This document shows, one piece after another, positions 55,501 to 64,000 of a DNA stretch of 64,000 nucleotides. Source of the DNA: Owenia fusiformis. Lineage: Eukaryota; Annelida; Polychaeta; Sabellida; Oweniidae. Where the stretch lies: contig CAIIXF020000005.1 of NCBI GenBank assembly GCA_903813345.2, positions 15,625,375-15,689,374 on the forward strand. The letters run 5' to 3'. The notes under the pieces were generated by a model. It did not search any database, was not told the origin of the DNA, and saw only the letters and a list, made by a program, of their open reading frames with translations. How positions within the stretch are numbered: position 1 is the stretch's first letter; each line of letters opens with the position of its first letter. The position numbers and the translations under genes are program-made.

Positions 55501-58500
55501 AATCTAGAAATGGGTTTATTGTACCAGTAGTATTATTTTCTAATTTGATGCACCTTTTCAGTTTGCCACCTGATAAATTGATTTTAGTCATTCTGCTCAT
55601 AATGAGGAAATTGGTCATGGTTGTTCATCATACTGAATAGAAAAATATGTAATGTTTTACTTGATTGACTCACTTTATATTTCAAACATGTTCTTTTCTT
55701 GTTTATTGGATGGGTGAAAAAAAAGTGTTTCATTAAGTTAAAGTAAAACATATAAAATGTTGTCTAACATTTTTTCTTAAAAAGTCACACATTCAAAAAG
55801 CCTGTTTTGTTAGCAAGAATGGACAGTTACGGTATGCAGGTAATGAATGAATGTACAGTTCTAAGACAATTCATTACCTGTATTGCAGATCTTTGCTCCT
55901 GTATTCTGGTGACATCTGTACCTATCACTAGGTCGACACTCTACCTCACATGTGGGCCCATAGTAATGTTGGTCACACTGCACTGACACATCAAGGTCAA
56001 GTCTGAATGGAAAATAAAAATAGCATATGTCTCACTATCAAAGGGTCGGGAGTTCAAATCCCACTAGGGAGATGAGACTTTTTCACTTGAACTTTTTGGG
56101 AAGGTTTAAATTTATCCATCTATTGAATTCAGTCTATATCTCAAAACAGTAAAATCTGTTTATATGTTAGGCCATTTTCATGAATCACCACAAAATGTAT
56201 GTCATTTTCAGCCATATTTTTTCCCAAAACTCACCAGTTCCCATCAGAATATGAGAATATTTTAACAAAGTCACATGTACTAACTTTCTTTTACTCCCAG
56301 ATGAAATACTGATTGATGAGATAACTGGGGACGCTGAGTAGGTGTGGGGTGTCTGGGAGTAATCCTGGGAGAATTTGACGATATGATCATGGTGGCCAGG
56401 AACGCCGTCATCATCATCTGTGACATCTACAACTATAGCAACTGTAGTCTGAAAACAACCAAGTAATATTTCACTTATTCAAAATATTAAAACATTACCC
56501 TTTGGAATTGTTTGACTTTGCTTCTAAAAAATGAGCTTCACCTTATAACATATGACAATATGACATGACAGGATGAGACTAAATTAGGACTGGACAGCAA
56601 ATTCCATTTTGGTACATCCATGGGCTTTCAAGAGACTTGAGAACCCATGGTAACACATTTAGTATGGCCCATAACCATAACCCAATAATACTATACTTAC
56701 TGGCCATTTTGCAAAAGTAAACTGAATGGGGTTGGTCTTGTCTACAACTTTGCTAGTGAAGGCAATAGTCTGCTGCATGTTATTGTAGGCCCCTGTTGTG
56801 ATTGTGCCATGGGGACAAGAATTGGGGCTGCAAAACATTGAAATAATTTTTAAACACTAAACACACAAATGAAATGTTCAAAGTTCGAAATAAGGTGGTT
56901 GGTTATAACTTTTGTGTTCAGTGTTCAATAATTGTGTTTTGGTAGCACATAGATGTGTTTTTTGGACTATTAGTAAAATTCTATACAAAAACTCCACTTT
57001 AGGTATCATTTTAGTCATGGCAATTTCAATTTTATAATATAAAATAATCAGTTACTTTGTATTGCTTGCTGAGCCTATGCAGATTTTGAAATATGGGTCA
57101 CAGCCTCCATATGGTTCACAGAAGATTGCTACCCCATCACAGCAGACACCGTCAGAATCTTTGCCATCATAGTTGTTAAATCGTTTAAATTTCACCTTTA
57201 AGGTAGCGCTGCTGTAGACATACTGCAAATAGATATTCATACAGATCAATTTCACTTACAGAAAATAAATCTAAATTAGGTCACATAATGACAGGGTATA
57301 GGGCAGAGAATAGAATATGACATATATCCATGTTTTATAACACATTCACAACTGTTTCCCCATAAGCACTATGTCATCAGAAAGATGGCGCTTACAGTCT
57401 ATCTATTTATACAAAGAGAAGGCAGGTAGTGTAAGGAGACCACTATCATCTTTCTATGGACCAAATCCCTATGGTTTCCAAAAATCTCATCCATATTTTT
57501 AAAAACAACCTTTCTTCAAGTTGACTGGATTAATTTTCAATATTTGATTTTCTTTATCTATCCTGCTTTATTTACATGTATCCTACTCTTGGATTGGTTA
57601 TAATATTCATTATGGAACTGCAGTGAATCCTTCCTATATTGAACACAATACAACTGGTTCTATCAATTCTAAATATATCCCCACTTAGTTTAAATTCATA
57701 AGAGATTTTGATGTAAAATATTCCAATATTCAGGAATTGTCTTATAGTATATTAAACTATGAGATGGAATATTCTTACATTATTTATTAACAATTAGCCT
57801 GAGGGTGAGGAACATGCATTTATTGGTCATAACAGAATTTTTAGGTGAAGAGTTAACAGACACAAGTTTTACTGTATCATAACAGAACATTCAAGAATTT
57901 TTATAACACATTGGATACTATGCTATACATATATATAAATACTATACATTCTACTTTAGTTTAAAAGACCAACATAATTTTATCCAACATATTTCTAACT
58001 TGAGTTTATTTTATAAGAATGTGATCAAACATATACAAAGTACAGACTGTTGAATACATAGAGATTTCTTTATAGGAGTATCATGAGAGAAAATGTTGTT
58101 TTCAAAAAGTGTTTTATTTTTATTGATCACACGTTTTTTGCATGAAAAAGTTGGCGACAAGCTTTTATTAGAATTCAGTACAATCAAATTAATGTTAAAG
58201 GTCATGAGAATGTGTAAAACTGGGGCATGCTATGACATACTTTTTTGATCATATAAAATAACTATGTCACAAAAAACGTTGGTAAACTTTTTGTACAAAA
58301 TACTTTTTGTACAAAATACTTTCAGAAAATGTTAAAACAGTTGCAAGATGGTTGGTAACACATTATATATATTTTGATGGCTAACTCTTCTTATATAGAT
58401 GATATCCATGATTTGATGCAACTTTTGTTTTTCTATGTTTTTGTTTTTGTTTAAAAGGTTGATGTTGTTTGTGGGTGTTTTCGAATTTTCAAGAGTTACC

Positions 58501-61500
58501 ACTTTTACATAAAGTTGTCATCATTAATATGACCAAAAGCTACAAAAAACAGTGATATGTCCAGGATTTTTTCTCGGGTGGGTGCAGAATTGTCATTTTC
58601 ACAATTCAGACCAAGATTAGTAAAAAAATGCCAATTTTTCATAATTTGTCTCATATTCAAGTGGGTACAAATGGATTCTCAGGTGGGTGTAAGCCTTTTT
58701 TCAAAATCCCAAGTGGGTGCTGCACCCACTTAAGCTTCAATGCTGGGGAGATCACTGTAAAGTGAACTGAAAATGTTTGTAACATTCCAAAGGGTATCAA
58801 CCTAATGAATTGATACCAATAATTGGATTATACCTATTCGATCTATTTGCTATACAAATTATGGACATAACTTTGTGAAGAAACTAAGTGGAAATGTAGT
58901 ATCAAAGATAAACAAAAGTACAAAATGACCTTCTAAAAACAACTGAAATGTGAGGTTGGTTAAATTTTACCCCTTAATTGACAAAAACATGTCATAGATT
59001 TAATTTGACACTTGTTTTGTCTTGAGATAATTTAGTACCTGTTTGACCTAGGAACCAGAGTATATTGTATGATAATTGTTCTTTAACTGTAGTATTGTAA
59101 AACATGTCTAATTTGTATTATGATATATTCCCTATATAACATGTTTATCAGAATTTCAACAAATGTTAATAATAATTGTTAATACAGTGTAATAATCATT
59201 AGCACTAATTTCAACATGTAAAAATCATGAATTCAACAATCAGAACAGTTTTGTAAATCTTACAATAAAACAAAACCATCATGTTTTACATTAGGTTACC
59301 TTAAATGTTTAAAATAGGTAAAGAACATGTAAGGACAGACAAAAATAATCAGCAGCATCATTTAAACAACTATTAAGTTTCAGCTAATAATATGAAGTCT
59401 GAATGATCTATGTATGCTAAATCAAGATTGGTAAACACAAGCGCATAAGGAAGAGAGAACGCTGAAAAGTAAATGCATAAAATGACCCGATAATAAGGAC
59501 AAGGATAACATAAAAGATATGATCCACAATGAGGTCATGTTGACTTGAAAATACCAGAGGGTCATCATCTTGTACTCTATCCCCTCTGTTTGTTTATAAA
59601 ATTCAAAGATTTTTAAAGAGTGAGGAATAGACCTGATCAGTTTTAAAAAGAGTATGTTTTATATACAATGAACCCTTCAATGAATCAATATTTTCTTTAA
59701 CATTAAGCTTCCTGTTCCTTGAATTCAGTAAGGTTGTAATATAACCAACACTGATTATATTTTTCTTTTTCAACAAGTTAGTTATACACTATTAATACTC
59801 GTACTTATAGTACTTTACACAAATCCCTTTATATATGCCCTAGTATGTGTATGGGGCCATTCCTCACATCATGTAAACCCATGACATCATCAGTCATGAG
59901 ATGACCCCATTAACAATGAAAACGAAACATAGGATACGTCTCAGAATGAAAAAATGTTTTTTAATCGAATCGAATCTTCACCATTTATATGGATTTTACT
60001 TTCTTGTTTTGTTTTTGAAATTAATTTTTTCATGGATCTACTGACACAAATTGATAAACAGATACATATGACTTGCTTTGTTTCTATGTTCTAAAGAATA
60101 ATGTAGTGTAGTGTAGTGTAGTGTAGTGCAGCATTGTGTAGTAAAGTGTAGTTAAGTGTTAACTAGATTCATCATGAAGGTTCAGAATTTGTGCATTTCA
60201 AATTATCATCTTAAAATGTATCATGTGGATTACCAAATCAGGCGAGAAAAATACATCTCCTAATCACGACATAAAAGTTAACCAATGGATGCAAAATTGT
60301 ATAAAATCAAAGATGAGTCATCAAAAATATACCTGTCACCGTTTATACTTATTATATCAGGTGAAAAAAAGATGAATATTCTCGTTTGATAATAAGGAGA
60401 CATAGATTGGTTCAGTTCAAATACATTCAATGTCTAACTTACATTCATGGCATGTTCACTATAGGCCTCCCCAACAATTTAATTGCATGAGAAAATATCA
60501 TAACAGTTTACAGCTTTTACATGTGAACTGGTATATCGTGATATCAGAAAAATCTGACATTTCAAGCAGCTATTTAACTCACTGCTGTTACCATGTGTTT
60601 TATATTCAATACTTTCAAATCAATAAAAAACATAAATATTGTATTGTCAGCTACTTGTGCTGTTTCAAGAGTATACTTTCGATATTGATTCAATTTGAAA
60701 ATGCTTTTGTTTTAGGAAAAGCATCCATAGTGTAATAACTAAATCAAACATGAGACTATATAATGTAGATATAAGATTATAAAATAAAATTGATCAAAGG
60801 TGTTTATATATGTCAAGTGTTCATATTTCACAGGTCAACTGAATTCGGCCCAAAAGGGAATATTTTTTATATGTACATACTCATATGACTGTGAAACATT
60901 CTGATACCTATAGCGTTACTGTTTGGCCTGAAACAGGGCTGAGAAGAAATGAGATGTCATGGTTTATCATGATGGTGAATAAATACAATATCCCAATACT
61001 ACATGATATGTGTACTATGTAAGGAGAAATGGGAGACTATGGGATGGCATTGATCTTGGAGGCTTCTCCTTAAGGAGACAATGGGATATAGTTGATGTGG
61101 CTGCTTAACCGTGGCATTAAACATGGTCTCAGCTAAAATGACTGGCATAGCAACCAAGGGGGTTAACAGTCTAAGATAAATAATCAACTATAACATTATA
61201 TGAACAAATTCATCAAGTAAATCCAGAGATCTACACTAAACAAGCATCACTTCTAGAGTTATTTTGAGTGTTGTGCTAAAAATTGACTTTTATAAAATCA
61301 TTTTACAAACAGCAGCCTTATGAGTGTCTGATCGGCATAACCAAATATGATCATAACCGGAACCTTTTCACAGAAAAATATAAGTATTACTGGTATATCT
61401 TTAAAAATATTTGTTAAACTTATACTTAGAATTATGACTTCAATTGGGTTATAAATGTAAGAATTAACCTTTTATGTGCATACAACATACAAGTTCTTTG

Positions 61501-63568
61501 TTATTGTTTTTGTGTAGGCTGGTACATGTAGGTACTACATACTGACATTTAAGGTAGCTCTTCAATCAATGTCAAATAAAAATAATCAAAAATATTTTGA
61601 TTTTGAACTAGGTATTCTTCTATAAGGCGGAAGCGTGAAAATCATAATAATCACAGGTAATAACCATGATCATAAAAATTCTTATTTTTGATCTACCTTA
61701 AGACAGTATATAAACAGAAGCTGAATCTTAGTCATCAACATGATGTTTAAAAACCCATAAAACTTGAAAAATAGCCAAGGACAAAATACACAAAGCAGAA
61801 TGAATAAAAGAATCCAGGTGAAAAGAACTCATGTCAAAATAAAAAGGTTCAATAAGAAACTTAAAAGACCCAGCTTCGCTCAAACATTTTGTTGAATAAA
61901 CTCTTTTGATTTCATTCCCACACAGCAGCCTACACTGTATCAGGGCTGACTTATTATAAATGCTGCAGGTCATAGCATTTTTATCTCATTAGGTGTAGAA
62001 CATTAAACTAATCAAGTAAAAATATATGTCCCATCATTATTATCATTTCAAGCATCATTCGTCCGAACACCCGGAACCCTCCCCCCCTGGCCAAAATTTC
62101 TTTCAAAATCATGCATTTTCCACCATTCTGACCATTTTTTATGTGATTTTTGGCCAAAGTGAGCCCCCCCCCTAGAATTTTTGGGAAAAGTGAACCCCCT
62201 TAGAAAATTCTGGCTTCAGGCCTGACATATATAATTACTTGATATTACGGCTAAAGTAACCTTTTAATTTCACAAGACTATTCGATCACCTGAGTTTGGT
62301 TTACTTAACACATGCGATGATAATTATACGTTTTACATTATCTTGTAAGAGTTCATGAATGTTAGCAGAGTAAAAGTTTACTTTGAAAACTTAAGAAGCA
62401 TGTAAAATATAAGTACAGTAAAACGTATTTTCAAACTACAGCCCCCCCCCCTTCTGAGCCAATGCTTCTGTGTTGCACTTTTAAAGTTATACATCAGAAT
62501 CTGATCTTTAAAACAAATAATTTCAAGATTCTTTAGGGGTAAACACTTAAATAAACAGTGGTTAATTTACATAAAGGATGTCAATAAAGTAAGCAGATTT
62601 ACAAGGACTTTGGGTCCGGGACACTGGGTCAATATTAACATATTTGTCAGGTAAAATATAACGCAGAATATCTTAAAATAAGATCTTTAACAATCAAACA
62701 CATAGCGATGTATACTTTACCTGGGATACTTTAATGGATCAAACTTGTGATGAAGAGATTATAAATGTATTTTGAAGTTAATTAGACTGCAAAGAAATTA
62801 AATTTGCTAATTATAGCACTGGCAGAAAGATATGACATGTACATGGGGAAATATCCTTATACTATCCATGGTCAAATAAACCATTTAAAAAATATTTCCC
62901 GGGATAATTTAACACCCGACTGTACAAAAACATGACATTCTGAACCTTGATTGCAATTAGTCTGATACTATTAGTGTTAACAACTACATCCCATTATACT
63001 ATTTAACTCTAGATATGCATGTAGTCGAGGCATGTAAATTATTTAAACTTTTGCCAAAGGTAATATTTCCATTAACTCTTAATGTAAACTCATAGCTATA
63101 ATGACACTATTTCCCTTATAGTAGGAATGTACACATTGTAAACGGACGGATACAAACGAATGTATCACTATTTGGTTATCATTTATCATTTTTCAAGTCT
63201 GCTAGTAATGGTGATAGCCTAGAATCTTTATCACATGAAGACCTCTTTTAATTAATGATATTATAAAAGTAATATCACATCAAATGAAGATCTCCTTTAA
63301 CAATGATACATGAGTAATATCATATCTGAGACATTCTAATATCAGACCATCTTAGCTACATGCAGCAACTGCTCTACATTGAAAAAGTCAGAATGCAATT
63401 GTAGATATCATAATATATCTGAGATGATCAATACAAAGAAATTGTTCATATAAAAGTAATATTATATCTAAAACAATGTTGTTTTAACATTCCCCAGTTG
63501 AAATTTTGTAATATAAGTTATTTCCTTACCTGAATAACAGCTAATAATATCCATATTTTCATCCACAT
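38399..63568 (-). CDS. DSL-domain Notch ligand-like type I membrane protein with 29 EGF repeats
   Basis: 31 coding exons give 1,640 residues with every junction in phase. Exons (start-end on the minus strand): 63568-63530, 57222-57056, 56827-56701, 56448-56285, 56002-55878, 55462-55343, 54531-54362, 52420-52249, 51261-51139, 50792-50679, 50372-50259, 49842-49729, 49379-49269, 48612-48502, 48177-47389, 47242-47129, 45990-45877, 45678-45565, 45425-45315, 45111-44998, 44730-44617, 44251-44138, 43880-43770, 43348-43235, 42733-42620, 41988-41875, 40923-40771, 40591-40432, 39835-39616, 39317-39220, 38882-38399. Order: signal peptide, MNNL-like region, DSL, EGFs, membrane-proximal region, one transmembrane helix, 165-residue tail. 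Jagged/Serrate proteins have about 14-16 EGFs, so this is unusually long. EGF1 is a canonical calcium-binding type, so the DOS motif of typical ligands seems absent. Likely role: binding Notch on neighbouring cells (inferred). Confidence 0.9.
39922..40080. mobile_element. Short foldback element (TTACGCTGACGAT ends)
   Basis: Ends CAGTTACGCTGACGAT and ATCGTCAGCGTAACTACTG, with an inner palindrome GATCTTCATG..CATGAAGATC. It shares AACAAAAGCGAGGGACTAAATATG with the larger foldback at 53673-54182. Lies in an intron of the DSL gene. Confidence 0.7.
40771..45990 (-). CDS. EGF repeats 19-29 of the ligand
   Basis: Eleven phase-1 exons, 45990-45877 to 40923-40771, each encode one EGF (111-114 bases; the last is 153). 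The last two lack the usual acidic-N-E-C start ([10 protein letters not shown] and [10 protein letters not shown]), so they may not bind calcium. EGF29 ends [19 protein letters not shown], leading to the membrane-proximal region. Confidence 0.9.
40955..41195. repeat. Dispersed repeat with ..GGCGGACTTG.. motif
   Basis: Contains TTTGGCGGACTTGCAAT and GTTGGCGGACTTGAGCAATTT and the partly inverse GGCTGCCAAATTAAGTAG. A related segment lies at about 38030-38345 (TTTGGCGGAGTTG.., TCTGCCAAATAAAGTAG). Possibly a small MITE family. Confidence 0.4.
41529..41900 (-). repeat. 171-bp tandem duplication carrying the exon-26 3' half and its splice donor
   Basis: The block TTACCTGTATATCCATCTGTGC (plus strand) starts at 41529, 41700 and 41871, exactly 171 bp apart. 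On the minus strand each gives SCTDGYT then ACAG|GTAATTTA. So the end of the EGF28 exon and its donor exist three times. The minus-strand frame stays open from the exon through all copies (to 41375). A short palindrome (CAGATGGATATACAG) sits at each copy. Confidence 0.88.
47129..55462 (-). CDS. EGF repeats 1-18 of the ligand
   Basis: EGF1 (55462-55343) and EGF2 (54531-) are canonical. EGF3 is split by a phase-0 intron between NPCGHH (ends 54362) and [10 protein letters not shown] (starts 52420). EGF4-10 lie on single phase-1 exons. One 789-bp exon (48177-47389) carries seven EGFs (11-17) without introns. EGF18 is 47242-47129. Many have the calcium-binding start D/E-x-D/N-E-C (for example [27 protein letters not shown]). 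Confidence 0.9.
48278..48373. mobile_element. 96-bp mariner-type MITE
   Basis: Ends CAGGGTGGTCAAATAAACGGC and inverse CAGGGTGGTAAAAAAACGGC, flanked by TA on both sides. Lies in an intron of the DSL gene. Related CAGGGTG ends occur at 41223 and 55211. Confidence 0.8.
50950..51016. repeat. Short tandem repeat, three copies of TTATTTAACACTGGTATATA
   Basis: Three adjacent copies of about 25 bp in an intron just after the EGF5 exon. No function suggested. Confidence 0.8.
52342..53575 (-). repeat. 87-bp tandem array (about 14 units) carrying the exon-8 splice acceptor and first half
   Basis: The block ATTGACCCT (plus strand) recurs every 87 bp from 52414 to 53458, with a degraded copy near 53545. 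On the minus strand each unit reads CATGCCATTG(C/T)AG|GGTCAATG followed by the coding start [20 protein letters not shown] of the EGF3 exon. The copy at 52420 continues into the real exon; the others continue into the next repeat. 87 bp is 29 codons. Distal units (53197-53458) have CAG (open); middle units (52501-53110) have TAG, an in-frame stop. Confidence 0.9.
53673..54182. mobile_element. Long foldback palindrome (about 510 bp, arms about 240 bp)
   Basis: The plus and minus strands read nearly the same from CCTAGTTACACCGACG to the inverse CCTAGTTACACAGACG. The arms include CTACTTCCGGGA, ACCATCGACACAT and CTTCGTTAACAT. The centre carries TTACACTGACG motifs and AACAAAAGCGAGGGACT. Lies in the intron between EGF2/3 exons, beside the 87-bp array. 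Confidence 0.82.
55878..57222 (-). CDS. MNNL-like and DSL exons of the ligand
   Basis: Exons 57222-57056, 56827-56701 and 56448-56285 encode an N-terminal region of about 150 residues. It has [27 protein letters not shown] and [10 protein letters not shown], in the arrangement of the MNNL (C2-like) module. Exon 56002-55878 plus the start of the next gives the DSL domain with six cysteines: [37 protein letters not shown]. This QHYYG..C core is the Notch-contacting part in known ligands. The exon 56448-56285 donor (AAA|GTTAGT) was chosen because it alone gives the right phase. Confidence 0.88.
60102..60158. repeat. GTAGT microsatellite
   Basis: Six near-perfect GTAGT units followed by degenerate GTAGTAAA/GTAGTTAA units. 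Confidence 0.85.
62060..62225. repeat. Dispersed C/G-run repeat
   Basis: Reads CCTCCCCCCCTGGCCAAAATTTC.. to ..AAAATTCTGGCTTCAGGCCTG. The inverse is found at 6370-6560 (CAGAATTTTCC, GGCCAAAAATCA, TCAAAATCAT-type blocks). Partial copies are at about 23640-23700 and 32090-32160. Likely a non-autonomous family. Confidence 0.65.
63530..63568 (-). CDS. Signal-peptide exon of the DSL ligand gene
   Basis: 13 codons, [13 protein letters not shown], followed by the donor GTAAGG. With the next exon ([10 protein letters not shown]) it makes a hydrophobic signal peptide. The start fits because the frame is closed shortly upstream and the join to 57222 is phase 0. The following intron is about 6.3 kb. Confidence 0.75.
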
Positions 63569-63859
63569 TTTGTCTTTATGTCAATGATAGACCACTTTAA
63601 TATAACTGCGGTATATAAATGTCCAAGTTGATCTCTCTTCTAGCTGTTTGGTTCAGTCTTTCAGCTGTCAAACAATAATGTTAAACAACCACATGTGTTA
63701 TTATGACCATAAATCAAACATCTCATTTATATGTAACACACATAAAAAACAATCCTGCCGCATGCCTTGAAACTTCAAGTTTGTAAAGAGTACTAAACGT
63801 GTTTGTTGTTTTCCTGAACAGTTTGAACGAGTCCTTATTTTTGTTTGTAGGCTTATTTG

Positions 63860-63945
63860 TTTGTGGTTTTATAGTGCTCGTCTTTGTTTTCACGTGTTTT
63901 GAACTGAGTTAAGAAGTTAATGCTTTCCTCTTAATTTCATTGGCT
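63860..63945 (-). promoter_or_regulatory. Candidate core promoter of the DSL ligand gene
   Basis: On the minus strand: CCAAT box (63943-63939), a CACGTG E-box (63896-63891), and TATAAAA (63873-63867), in the usual order and spacing. Start of transcription would be near 63840, giving a 5' leader of about 270 bases before ATG 63568. Motif-based inference. Confidence 0.45.
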
Positions 63946-64000
63946 CATGAATATCTAGCCTTTCAAATCATCTGATTTGCTTTTGAAAGGTAAAAGAGAA

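Larger units (their letters stand above)
57223..63529 (-). other. First intron of the DSL gene (6.3 kb)
   Basis: No supported exon. Holds a repeat with GGGTGGGTGCAGAA / CCCAAGTGGGTGCTGCACCCACTT (about 58570-58735), a GTAGT microsatellite (60102-60158), and a C/G-run repeat (62060-62225). Long first introns often hold enhancers, but no specific site is evident. Confidence 0.7.

Noticed and set aside
57052-57255. Gene starting at [15 protein letters not shown]
   Set aside because: The first 11 residues are intron: a good acceptor (tatttgcag) precedes TATGTCTAC and joins in phase to the signal-peptide exon.
38399-63568. Notch receptor, Crumbs or MEGF/Draper identity
   Set aside because: No LNR, RAM or ankyrin region, no LamG domains and no EMI domain. 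A six-cysteine DSL domain follows an MNNL-like region, which fits a ligand.

Overview
This is a metazoan nuclear genome window: AT-rich, with many GT-AG introns, phase-1 EGF exons and dense, nested transposable elements. The two main genes (an NO/O2-type soluble guanylate cyclase and a DSL-type Notch ligand) point to an animal, most likely an invertebrate bilaterian. The sequence does not let me name the phylum. Nothing bacterial, no CRISPR array and no rRNA was seen.

Layout. (1) 1-560, minus strand: the last visible exons of an unrecognised gene running off the left edge. (2) About 1.2-5.2 kb: repeats, including a 166-bp solo-LTR-like element and a decayed LINE reverse transcriptase interrupted by a MITE with a 5-bp target duplication. 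(3) 6,213-35,726, plus strand: a soluble guanylate cyclase subunit close to the beta-2 type. It has an isolated ATG exon, H-NOX exons, an HNOB-associated region, a coiled-coil helix, a catalytic domain and a C-terminal CaaX box. Its 18.6-kb intron (13,599-32,189) is a transposon nest: a Harbinger-like element holding a MULE-type MITE and a 7.6-kb non-autonomous LTR retrotransposon, then a mariner-like element with its own nested insertion, then a nearly complete 5.7-kb LINE with both ORFs open. (4) 35.7-38.4 kb: tail-to-tail intergenic space holding a 680-bp inverted-repeat element. (5) 38,399-63,568, minus strand: a 31-exon gene predicted to encode a 1,640-residue type I membrane protein. Its parts are a signal peptide, an MNNL-like N-terminus, a DSL domain, 29 EGF repeats, a membrane-proximal region, one transmembrane helix and a tyrosine-rich tail with YATP and FxNPxY motifs. 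A TATA/CCAAT promoter lies at the right edge.

The two genes converge and have no evident shared pathway; one makes cGMP and the other signals between neighbouring cells. All 31 exon junctions of the ligand model are phase-consistent. The cyclase model has one doubtful junction (exon ending near 12,887/12,901).

Most interesting: two independent tandem arrays in the ligand gene, each copying a splice site together with half of an EGF exon, both in units that are multiples of 3 (87 bp with the acceptor; 171 bp with the donor). The 171-bp array is open through all three donors and could give in-frame isoforms. Also notable are a LINE whose two ORFs share one frame separated by a single TAG, an LTR that carries a 42-bp stop-free minisatellite, and a cyclase subunit with a complete catalytic residue set plus a polybasic CaaX tail.
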